Source: Planctomycetaceae bacterium (GTDB taxonomy: Bacteria; Planctomycetota; Planctomycetia; Planctomycetales; Planctomycetaceae). Taken from it: a stretch of DNA of 35,886 nt. This document shows, piece by piece, positions 14,753-22,329 of the stretch. The notes below the pieces were generated by a model. The model did not search any database and had not been told where the DNA came from. It saw nothing but the letters and a program-made list of their open reading frames with translations. Position 1 is the first letter of the stretch. The number at the start of each line of letters is the position of its first letter. The DNA lies in the NCBI GenBank assembly GCA_024742875.1, contig JANSXP010000072.1, positions 1 through 35,886 on the forward strand. The letters are read 5' to 3'. Made by a program: the position numbers and the translations under genes.

Positions 14753-17254
14753 ATGCATTCTTCGCGCACCATGCCTGCCATCCTCCTGTTTGCCGTGACC
14801 GCTCTGTCAGCGGGGCCCTGTTGCTGCGCGCAGGATGGGCCCGTCGAAACACCGTCCGCGTCTGAGGAACTCGAGTTCGCTTTCGAAGGGGCCCCATGGC
14901 GTGATGTGGTGAAATGGCTGGCAGATTCGGATGACCTTGCCTTGCACATCACGGACCTGCCGACCGGATCCTTTACGTATTCCGACGGTGCCCGATACAC
15001 GACACAGGCTGCCATAGATCGTGTGAATTTGTTTCTGCTGCCGCAGGGCTTCACCATTGTGCAATCGGGTCGTCTGCTGTCGTTAATCAATCTGCAGGAT
15101 CGCCAGAGTCAGCAGCAGCTCGACTCACTGGCCCGTTTGGTCAGCAAAGACGAGATCGCGAAATTGCCACCCAACGAAGTCATCAAGTGTCTGTTTGAAC
15201 TGGGAGAGCTGGATGCGGCCGATGCCGTTGAGGAGCTGTCGGCCCTGAATCTGATGACACAGCCGGCCGTCTTCCCCCGCACCAACCGCATCATGGTCAC
15301 GGACACCGCCGCGAAACTGCGCAGTGCCGCGCTGGTGCTCAGTTCTTTTGAACCACGAAAACTCGACAACGGCACTGTGGTCAAGAGCTTCGCGCTGGAA
15401 CACGTGGAGGCCGAAGACATTCTCGTCGTCGCCCGACCTCACCTCGGACTGGCCACTGGCGAGATGATCGGCATCGATGTCAGTCTGTCTTCTGATGTGA
15501 AGGGTGAGAACCTGTTTGTCACCGGCGTCGACGACAAAGTCAAACTCATCGAAAACCTCGTTCTGGCCATCGACCGCCCCAAATCGGATTCTCTGTTGAG
15601 CTCTGGAAAACAGGAACTGCGCAGCTACGTCATTGAGGGCGGCAATCTGCAGACCGTTTACAACGTGCTGCTGACCGTGCTGGCAGGAAAAGAAGAGATG
15701 CGACTGTCAACCGATGAGGCGGCAGGATCCATTGTTGCCCTGGCCACCCCGGAGACACACGAAGAAATCGCCGCAACCGTTGCCAAACTCAAGGCCGACG
15801 AAACCGAGTTTGAGATCATTCCGCTCAAAAAAGTGGATCCTTACTTTGCTATCAGTCTGCTGGAGCAGATGCTCGAACTCGACGCATCTGACGACGAAGA
15901 TGATTACACACCGTGGTGGGAGCGAGATCGCTGGGACAGCGGCGATGACGATAAAGGATCTGTGGATCCTCCCAAAGTCGACGCCGACCCGGCAAATCGC
16001 AGGCTGTTTGTCAGGGGACGCCGCTATCAGATTGAAGAGATCAAAAAGATCGTGGCCGGCCTGGATGAAGGGACCGTCGGCCCCGGCGAATCCGCCGAGA
16101 AACTGCGTATCTTCCCCCTCAAAGGACCGCGTGCCGAGCAGGTCCTGAGAACGGCCGCCAGGTTCTGGAAGCAGCCGAACCCCGTGTTCTTTTATCCAGA
16201 CGGTGAGGAGCAGACACAGCCGACGGAACGCGTGATCAATGATCAGCCGCCGACATCTGACAATGGCAGCGGTCGTCCCACGACGTCCACATCCGGTTCC
16301 TCCGGCAACTCGGGAGTGATGCTGACCCGCACGCGACTGTCACAGGCGGCCGAGATTCGCTGCCAGATCATGGCGCGGGGCCTGCTCCTGCAAAGTGAAG
16401 ACACCGAGGCGCTGGATGAGTTTGAGTCACTGCTCAGAACGCTCAGTGGCACGGCAGACTCCTCGCCATCGCCCCCGGTTACGTTCTACATGAAATACAC
16501 AAGAGCCAGTGACGCCATTCACATGCTGGCGGAACTGCTTGACGGAGGCGAGGCGGCCCGCGAGGCCGAAGAGTCCAGTCTCGTCAATGGCATTGTCACC
16601 AACTCCAACTCCCTGCTGAGCAGTCTGATCACCGCGCGAGAGGGCGTCATGACGCTGATCTCTGGTTCGATCACGGTCGTGGCCGACACGCGGCTGAACC
16701 GTATGATCGTGCAGGGCACGGCCGAAGAGGTTGAACTAATCGAAGGCTATCTGGAGATCATCGATCGCGACTCCAGCCTGACAGAGATTGAAACCTACGG
16801 GACGTCACACATCGTCGAACTGTCATACGCACAGGCGACGGAAGTGGCCGAGGCCATTCGCGAAGCCTACGGAGCCCGAATATCGGATGGCAAAGGGGCC
16901 GGCGCATCCGGAGGCTCACAGGGCGGTCGCACGGATGACCGTGACGATGACCGCAAAAACGACAAGCGCGCTCCGCGGCCCACACCCGGTCAGGCGGCCC
17001 GCGACCTGGAACCCAAAATGACGGTGACCGTGCACGTCCCCAGCAATTCGCTGGTGGTGACGGCGCCCGACGCTCTGTTTGCCGAAGTGCAGAAACTGGC
17101 AATTCTGCTGGATGAACGCAGCCGACAAACAGTCCGCATTCTGAACGTACCGGACGCGATTCCGCTGGAGTATCTGCAGCAGGTGCTCAGCAATGAGCCC
17201 GGCAGGATCAACATCAGCAGCGGTTCGACCCAGAAGAGCAAACCCAGAAAGTAG
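14753..17254 (+). CDS. Secretin-N-domain-like repeat protein without visible secretin barrel
   Basis: 833 residues with a signal peptide (ending near CCCAQ, about 27). An N0/STN-like start follows (FEGAPWRDVVKWLADSDDLALHI), then several copies of the small secretin_N-type alpha/beta fold: KSFALEHVEAEDILVVARPHL near 205, RSYVIEGGNLQTVYNVLLTVL near 290, FEIIPLKKVDPYFAISLLEQML near 348, LRIFPLKGPRAEQVLRTAARF near 450, and SHIVELSYAQATEVAEAI near 685. Acidic and Ser/Gly/Thr linkers lie between them. I do not see the C-terminal secretin beta-barrel with its VPLLGDIP-type motif. The protein ends in a basic GSTQKSKPRK tail. It probably forms a periplasmic ring or adaptor. Position after the exosortase genes suggests, but does not prove, a shared job. 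Confidence 0.75.
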   Translation: MHSSRTMPAILLFAVTALSAGPCCCAQDGPVETPSASEELEFAFEGAPWRDVVKWLADSDDLALHITDLPTGSFTYSDGARYTTQAAIDRVNLFLLPQGFTIVQSGRLLSLINLQDRQSQQQLDSLARLVSKDEIAKLPPNEVIKCLFELGELDAADAVEELSALNLMTQPAVFPRTNRIMVTDTAAKLRSAALVLSSFEPRKLDNGTVVKSFALEHVEAEDILVVARPHLGLATGEMIGIDVSLSSDVKGENLFVTGVDDKVKLIENLVLAIDRPKSDSLLSSGKQELRSYVIEGGNLQTVYNVLLTVLAGKEEMRLSTDEAAGSIVALATPETHEEIAATVAKLKADETEFEIIPLKKVDPYFAISLLEQMLELDASDDEDDYTPWWERDRWDSGDDDKGSVDPPKVDADPANRRLFVRGRRYQIEEIKKIVAGLDEGTVGPGESAEKLRIFPLKGPRAEQVLRTAARFWKQPNPVFFYPDGEEQTQPTERVINDQPPTSDNGSGRPTTSTSGSSGNSGVMLTRTRLSQAAEIRCQIMARGLLLQSEDTEALDEFESLLRTLSGTADSSPSPPVTFYMKYTRASDAIHMLAELLDGGEAAREAEESSLVNGIVTNSNSLLSSLITAREGVMTLISGSITVVADTRLNRMIVQGTAEEVELIEGYLEIIDRDSSLTEIETYGTSHIVELSYAQATEVAEAIREAYGARISDGKGAGASGGSQGGRTDDRDDDRKNDKRAPRPTPGQAARDLEPKMTVTVHVPSNSLVVTAPDALFAEVQKLAILLDERSRQTVRILNVPDAIPLEYLQQVLSNEPGRINISSGSTQKSKPRK

Positions 17255-17295
17255 CCCACTGCGCAACGCAGACACAATGGCATCGGGAGCAGACC

Positions 17296-19008
17296 ATGTG
17301 CGTCTTTCGACACCTTGCGGTTTTGGCCGTCATGATTTGCGTGATGGAACCATCGTCGGCATTCGGCCAGGCGGGTCTCCGCGAATCGCTGGAAAAGCTG
17401 GACACCAATGCCAATGGCCTGATCGAAGCGGATGAGGTCACACCGCTGGCGCGTCCTTACCTGGAGCGCATCATCCTGGGGCGGTCGCGGCGTGTCGACG
17501 ATCCGTTTCGCAAGCCCATGCGCATCGACAAGATTCAGGAATCGGCCCGGATCTACTACGCACTGAAGAATGGAGTCGGCGGAGAACGCGTGGTGTCCGA
17601 GCCGGAGAATATGATTCGCAGCTTCGGGCCCGAGCGCGATGAAAACCTCGTACCGGGGTTTGGCATCGGAGAAATCAAGTTTCCCTATACACAGGGCGAC
17701 GTGGATGAAGCGCGGGAAACCATGGGCCGCTGGGATCGCAACGAAGATGGCTTCATCGATCGCGAGGAAGCCCGTCGCGGCCGCTGGACGCACCGCAACC
17801 CGTTCGATGATGACCTGAACAATGATGATCGCCTGAGTCTGATGGAGTTCACGCAGCGTTATGCTCGCAGGCGGCTGCTGCAGGGAGACGCCGAAGAACT
17901 GGTCCGCCGCGCCTGGCGGACAGGCGGAGAAATTGAGTCTTCCGTTCGAGGGGAAAAAACAGACGAGTCTCAGTGGTGGAAGAAGGGCGGCAGCGATTAC
18001 TGGCTGACCGCCGCTTTGCTGGGCCGTTTTGATAAAAATCGCAACGGCACGCTCGATGTGGAAGAGGCCAGTCGGATGGGACTGCCCATTGCCGGCCTGG
18101 ACAAGGACGCGGACGGGTTGCTGACGCGCGATGAGCTGTTTCCGCTGGTCGCAGAAATGCAGGCCGAGGCGGGAGACGTCACCGATGGACTGCCGGGCTG
18201 GTTTTTTGAACTGGACGCCAATCGTGACGGCCAGGTGGCCATGTACGAGTTTGCCGAAGAATGGTCGCTCGCCAAACGTGAGGAGTTTCAGCAGCTGGAT
18301 ATCAATGGTGATGGCCTGCTGACAGATAAAGAAGTCCTTCAGGCGGCTTCCGTGACGGGAGGCGATTATCGCAACGAGGTCGCCGAGGTCCTGCCTCCCA
18401 AACGATCCATCATCTCTGAGATCGAAGTGGAAGACGATTTTCCGATTAAGGACCTCAACCTGGAACTGTCCATCACCCACACCAACGTGGGTTCGCTTGA
18501 TGCCTTTCTCACCGGCCCGGAAGGGGAACGCGTGGAACTGTTCACCGAAGTGGGCGGCTCAGGAGACCACTTCAACAAGACAACGTTTGATGATCAGGCG
18601 GGGACTCCAGTGGTCAAAGCACGCCCGCCGTACGAAGGCTCGTTTCGGCCGGAAGCCATCGACAAACGCCAGCCTGGCCTGGGAATCTTCAACGGTAAGA
18701 GCGTTCGTGGCGTCTGGCAACTGGTGATTCGAGGAACCCGCAGCGATCGCTTTGGCATGCTGCACAGCTGGAGTCTGAAGGTTGTGCCGGAAGACGATGA
18801 CAAGGCAGCGACAACACGTCTGTCTCCGCGGGAAGAGCAGAACGGCGATGAAGAGCAGCTGGACGAGGAGAATCGCTCCGCCGCCGGTGACTCTGCCGGG
18901 AAAGTCCCTGGCAAATCGGGCGAAAAATCGTCGGCCGACAGGAAGCGTTCCAAAGAAGACGGCAAATCGGGTGGACTGCTCGACCTGCTGAACCGCTCGC
19001 CGTTTTAA
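17296..19008 (+). CDS. Secreted seven-EF-hand protein with proprotein-convertase P-domain
   Basis: 570 residues with a signal peptide (cleaved near SAFG-Q, 24). Seven EF-hand-like loops are readable: DTNANGLIEADE (36-47), DRNEDGFIDREE (147-158), a weaker one at 173-184, DKNRNGTLDVEE (246-257), DKDADGLLTRDE (269-280), DANRDGQVAMYE (307-318) and DINGDGLLTDKE (335-346). A P-domain follows (about 370-490), with LNLELSITHTNVGSLDAFLTGP and the closing VRGVWQLVIRG...LHSWSLKV. The tail is charged, low complexity and Lys/Ser/Glu-rich. P-domains usually accompany a subtilisin protease; no catalytic domain is present here. GGGAG sits about 7 nt before the ATG. It lies 41 bases after the secretin-like gene and is probably co-transcribed. 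Expected to bind calcium outside the cytoplasm. Confidence 0.88.
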   Translation: MCVFRHLAVLAVMICVMEPSSAFGQAGLRESLEKLDTNANGLIEADEVTPLARPYLERIILGRSRRVDDPFRKPMRIDKIQESARIYYALKNGVGGERVVSEPENMIRSFGPERDENLVPGFGIGEIKFPYTQGDVDEARETMGRWDRNEDGFIDREEARRGRWTHRNPFDDDLNNDDRLSLMEFTQRYARRRLLQGDAEELVRRAWRTGGEIESSVRGEKTDESQWWKKGGSDYWLTAALLGRFDKNRNGTLDVEEASRMGLPIAGLDKDADGLLTRDELFPLVAEMQAEAGDVTDGLPGWFFELDANRDGQVAMYEFAEEWSLAKREEFQQLDINGDGLLTDKEVLQAASVTGGDYRNEVAEVLPPKRSIISEIEVEDDFPIKDLNLELSITHTNVGSLDAFLTGPEGERVELFTEVGGSGDHFNKTTFDDQAGTPVVKARPPYEGSFRPEAIDKRQPGLGIFNGKSVRGVWQLVIRGTRSDRFGMLHSWSLKVVPEDDDKAATTRLSPREEQNGDEEQLDEENRSAAGDSAGKVPGKSGEKSSADRKRSKEDGKSGGLLDLLNRSPF

Positions 19009-19049
19009 CTAACGACGACAAAGAACGCGTCTTGCACCCCCGGCAAGCG

Positions 19050-19763
19050 TCAGGTTCCGGAGGCGGAGGCGGCCTCCTGCTGGCGATTGAAATCATCAAT
19101 CATCTGGTGCACCTTCCGCAGAAACGGCTTTTTGAGTCCACCAATGACAAACAGCCCATCGCGGCGAACGACAATGTCCGGACCAACCGGTCTTTTGATC
19201 ACGCGAAATATCATGAGCCCCACGATCACCACCGGAATGAGTGTGACCCACGCCGCCACCGGTGCCAGCCCGGTGCCCATCAGAATCAACAGCGTCACGA
19301 GTACGCCACCAATCGACAGCATGGTAATCCGCTGATTGCTGCGTCGTCGCAGCACGTCAGTCGCCACGTACCATTCCATGCTGACTGGCAGTCGCAGCAA
19401 AAAGCCAAGTCCAAATGACATCACGAACGCCAGCGAAACACAGCCCACGTAGACGCCCTCTTCCCACATCGGACCGGCTCGATCAATCATCTGCACGACA
19501 ACCGGAATACACATCAGCAGAAAAAACGTACTGAGAAATCGCAGCAACTGAACCCAGCGCGGATACCAGAACGTGTTTCGGTTGAGTTTCTTCAGCTCCG
19601 TCTGAGCGCCGGTAAAGATGCACACCTGCGGCAGATTCACTGTGGCATCGCTGAGAATGAAATCTTCAGACACCAGAAACTGCGTGTCATGCGCCAGTTG
19701 CGGCTGCTCAACCGCAGATTCGGGTGCCTGAAACGGATTGGACTGTTCGGCCGGATCGTTCAT
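19050..19763 (-). CDS. Four-helix membrane protein with NPF-type N-terminus
   Basis: 237 residues from ATG 19763, chosen because GAGGTG lies just upstream and MNDPAEQSNPFQAPES is the usual start of such planctomycete membrane proteins; the frame continues to 19841 without support. About four hydrophobic helices in two hairpins (LLRFLSTFFLLMCIPVVV and VYVGCVSLAFVMSFGLGF, then ITMLSIGGVLVTLLILMG and WVTLIPVVIVGLMIF) follow an N-terminal soluble part with LPQVCIFTGAQTE, which resembles a short Cys-containing recognition segment. The C-terminus is cytoplasmic and basic (GGLKKPFLRKVHQ). Function unknown. Convergent with the EF-hand gene, 41 bases apart, with no strong terminator seen between them. 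Confidence 0.75.
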   Translation of the reverse strand: MNDPAEQSNPFQAPESAVEQPQLAHDTQFLVSEDFILSDATVNLPQVCIFTGAQTELKKLNRNTFWYPRWVQLLRFLSTFFLLMCIPVVVQMIDRAGPMWEEGVYVGCVSLAFVMSFGLGFLLRLPVSMEWYVATDVLRRRSNQRITMLSIGGVLVTLLILMGTGLAPVAAWVTLIPVVIVGLMIFRVIKRPVGPDIVVRRDGLFVIGGLKKPFLRKVHQMIDDFNRQQEAASASGT

Positions 19764-19999
19764 ATCACCTCGTATTGTGTTGGCTGGCAACATCAGTGGA
19801 TTCGCGTGCGGCAGCGGCCGGTGACCAATCGCGGGCAGCATAGCTGAGTCACCTCACACGACGTCTGGTTTTCTGCCCGTGGAAAATCAATCTCAGGCTT
19901 CTAAAACATCAGTAAGATCCCACACGTCCATCCTGTCAGAACGGCACGCAGACTGCGACCGAAACAGGCGGGAAGTGTGCCATATCCGGCATAACGCAC

Positions 20000-20066
20000 G
20001 ATCCGCTGCGGCGGATCACAGCATGACCGATATTCGCGGAGGCGCCGGCGAACGCCGGTTGTCCTC
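20000..20066 (+). promoter_or_regulatory. Two GC-rich hairpins in the leader of msrAB
   Basis: GATCCGC-TGCG-GCGGATC (20000-20017, perfect 7 bp) is followed by CCGGCG-AA-CGCCGG (20045-20058), which is enclosed by GAGG/CCTC (20039-20042/20063-20066). Neither is followed by a T-run, so they are not typical terminators. They end 21 bases before the ATG and could be operators or leader structure. Confidence 0.4.
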
Positions 20067-20086
20067 GCCACGCAAAGGCCCTGATC

Positions 20087-21235
20087 ATGTTCAAACGACA
20101 TCGGACCAAATTCCTCATCGCCGCCGTGCTGGGTTCGGTGCTTGCCTATCAGTCGTTCGCGACACCGGAACCGCGGCCCCGGCCATACGTTCCTGCCGAA
20201 CATCTCCGCACGGCCGTGTTTGCCGGGGGCTGTTTCTGGTGCATGGAGCCTCCCTTCGAAAAGCTCACCGGCGTCGTCGATGCAGAATCCGGCTACACGG
20301 GCGGCACCGTCCCCAACCCCACGTACAAGCAGGTCTGCGCCGGCAACACGGGGCATCTGGAAGCGATCCGCGTCTCTTACGACAAGCGACTGATCTCCTA
20401 TGAAGATCTGCTGGAAGTGTTCTGGCGGAGCATGGATCCGACCGACAGCGGCGGGCAGTTTGCCGATCGCGGCGAGTCTTACACGTCCGCCATCTTCTAC
20501 GCAGACAATGAGCAGCGCGACCTGGCCCGCGCCTCCAAAGAAAAGCTGGATGAGTCGGGGCGTTTTGACAAGCCCGTTGTCACTCCGGTTCTGCCGGCCA
20601 CAACCTTCTACGTCGCCGAGGATTACCATCAGGACTACTACCGGAAGAATCCCATTCGCTACAGGATGTATCGCTCGGGGTCCGGCCGTGACGCGTTTCT
20701 GACAGCCAGTTGGGGAGACGAGCTGAACTTCAAACCGAGCACACCGCAGAACGGTGTCGTCGCGGCCGATGACGGAACGGTGGAGAAGGTTTTCTTTCGC
20801 CCGACTGAAGAAGAACTGAAAAAGCGACTGACCACACTGCAGTACCGCGTCACCCAGCAGGATGCCACAGAACCCGCATTCTCCAACGACTACTGGAACA
20901 ACTCTCAGGTAGGGCTGTATGTAGACATCGCTTCCGGCGAACCTCTTTTCAGCTCAGAAGACAAGTACAAATCGGGAACCGGATGGCCGTCGTTCACACG
21001 TCCTGTCGACACAGAATCCATCGTGGAACGCACGGACTACAAACTGCTGCTGCCGAGAACAGAAGTGAGGTCGCGCATCGGTGATTCTCATTTGGGTCAC
21101 GTGTTCAGTGATGGTCCACAGCCCACTGGACGTCGCTATTGCATCAATTCCGCCGCCCTGAAGTTCATTCCTGTCAGTCAGCTGCAGGACATGGGATACG
21201 GCAAGTACCTGAAGCTCTTCCAGAGCGTGGATTGA
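20087..21235 (+). CDS. msrAB: Exported methionine sulfoxide reductase, MsrA-MsrB fusion
   Basis: 382 residues. An N-terminal hydrophobic signal or anchor (9-25, [17 protein letters not shown]) points to a periplasmic enzyme. The MsrA domain (about 40-195) has the GCFWC motif (catalytic Cys49), GYTGG and YHQDYY. The MsrB domain (about 250-370) has [17 protein letters not shown] and the catalytic RYCINS (Cys352). Together they reduce S- and R-methionine sulfoxide in oxidised proteins. The MsrB part lacks the CxxC pairs that bind structural zinc in many MsrBs: the position before SSEDK has no Cys, and GTGWPSF replaces GCGWPSF. AAAGG lies about 9 nt before the ATG. The gene stands alone, with structured sequence upstream. 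Confidence 0.93.
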   Translation: MFKRHRTKFLIAAVLGSVLAYQSFATPEPRPRPYVPAEHLRTAVFAGGCFWCMEPPFEKLTGVVDAESGYTGGTVPNPTYKQVCAGNTGHLEAIRVSYDKRLISYEDLLEVFWRSMDPTDSGGQFADRGESYTSAIFYADNEQRDLARASKEKLDESGRFDKPVVTPVLPATTFYVAEDYHQDYYRKNPIRYRMYRSGSGRDAFLTASWGDELNFKPSTPQNGVVAADDGTVEKVFFRPTEEELKKRLTTLQYRVTQQDATEPAFSNDYWNNSQVGLYVDIASGEPLFSSEDKYKSGTGWPSFTRPVDTESIVERTDYKLLLPRTEVRSRIGDSHLGHVFSDGPQPTGRRYCINSAALKFIPVSQLQDMGYGKYLKLFQSVD

Positions 21236-21557
21236 GCCGCCAGCCCGGATGGCAAAAAACCTGCTGCCATCGACACCTGGTGAGCCGGCCCACCGTGGGC
21301 AACAGACGAAGCCCCGGGCCGCACAATCCGCAGGATCCCTCATGGCAGCTTTCCTCGATCGCTGGTCCGCCAGGAGCATCACGGTGAGCATGGCGGCAGA
21401 CAATGACGGGCTGGCTGCCGTCGGCCGTTCGCGGCAGTTTTCGCCGCTTATTTCAGGTGTTTTTGTCCAGAAAACGGGCGCCCCTGAATTGAGACAAAGT
21501 CTCGATTCATCGGCTCTTCACGTCCTCCAGAATGCGTAATCTGCGGCATTGGTGCCC
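21236..21557. other. Non-coding gap downstream of msrAB
   Basis: This is the first part of a 465-base gap. Short open frames are present but not protein-like. I see no terminator with a T-run after msrAB. The second part of the gap holds a promoter-like box and an inverted repeat, described separately. Confidence 0.5.
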
Positions 21558-21636
21558 TTGACACGCCTGCCGGTGATCGGTCTGATAGTAAGTCTGTAAT
21601 CGCGGACAAATAGAGCGTTGATCACGAGACCGATCA
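21558..21636 (+). promoter_or_regulatory. Promoter-like box and switch-like inverted repeat before the CxxCH protein
   Basis: TTGACA at 21558-21563 with CTGATA at 21582-21587 (18-base spacer) could be a sigma-70 promoter. TGATCGGTCT (21574-21583) is a perfect 10-bp match to AGACCGATCA (21627-21636). Inside the 43-nt loop a second stem forms (GTCTG 21592-21596 with CGGAC 21603-21607, one G-U). The left arm can alternatively pair GTGATC (21573-21578) with GATCAC (21620-21625). Promoter and RNA-structure readings compete, because the left arm overlaps the putative -10. Confidence 0.4.
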
Positions 21637-21700
21637 GCCGAAAAATGGCAGAGTCGCCGGCTCCGTGGTGACGTTGAATTTTGAATCTGGAGGCAATTGA

Positions 21701-22081
21701 ATGCTGAACGTGAAATCTCTTGGTCGAGTCGTTGTGGCTGGCGCCGCACTGTTCTCTCTGCTGCTGATTAGCGGTGGAGATGCCAGCGCACGCCCACAGT
21801 ACAAGAAGCCATTCGAAGCGGCTTATCCTGATCTGGTGAAAAAGCACGGCACAAACGGTAAGCTGAGCTGTGCTGTCTGTCACCCAGTCAAGGACAAGAA
21901 AAAACGCAATGACTACGGAGTGGCTCTGACCAAGGCTCTGGGCAAGAAGAGCGAAAAAGACGCTGCCAAAATCAAGGCGGCTCTGAAGAAGGTCGAGTCT
22001 GAAAAGAACGCCGATGGCAAAACCTACGGTGAGCTGATCAAAGCCGGCGAACTGCCAGGCAAAAAAGACGCTGCCAACTAA
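21701..22081 (+). CDS. Small secreted Lys-rich protein with one CxxCH motif
   Basis: 126 residues with a signal peptide (to about DASA, 30). The mature part has a single CAVCH haem-type motif (Cys57, Cys60, His61) followed by many lysines (VKDKKKR, LGKKSEKDAAKIKAALKKVESEK). A mini cytochrome c is the obvious reading, but no clear distal methionine ligand is seen, so binding of another metal is possible. GGAGG sits 8 nt before the ATG, one of the best ribosome-binding sites in the window. A strong terminator follows the stop. Its structured upstream region and isolated position suggest its own regulation. Function unknown. Confidence 0.8.
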   Translation: MLNVKSLGRVVVAGAALFSLLLISGGDASARPQYKKPFEAAYPDLVKKHGTNGKLSCAVCHPVKDKKKRNDYGVALTKALGKKSEKDAAKIKAALKKVESEKNADGKTYGELIKAGELPGKKDAAN

Positions 22082-22107
22082 GCAGTCGTTCAGCCTCAAC
22101 TGAACAG

Positions 22108-22138
22108 AAAACGCGAGCATCCCCTGCTCGCGTTTTTT
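22108..22138 (+). terminator. Rho-independent terminator of the CxxCH gene
   Basis: AAAACGCGAGCA (22108-22119) pairs perfectly with TGCTCGCGTTTT (22125-22136) around a 5-nt loop, with a T-run 22133-22138. It lies 27 bases after the stop. Confidence 0.93.
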
Positions 22139-22329
22139 CGTGCGCGCGTTTTTACGTGAGCTCTCCGCGGCATCCCGATGAGCACACATCAGACCGCATC
22201 GGCCGCTGGTGGCTGTGGCGAGGGGTATTCGCATTCTGTTAACACAACCAGTATGCTGGAAGCACATCGCCAGTGCCTCGTTCATCCGGCACAGCAAGAG
22301 ACGACTCACCTGCCTTCGGAGAAATTCAG

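Noticed and set aside
16990-18480. 496-residue minus-strand open frame.
   Set aside because: It overlaps both the secretin-like and EF-hand genes antisense, has no domain, and crosses a clear plus-strand gene boundary.
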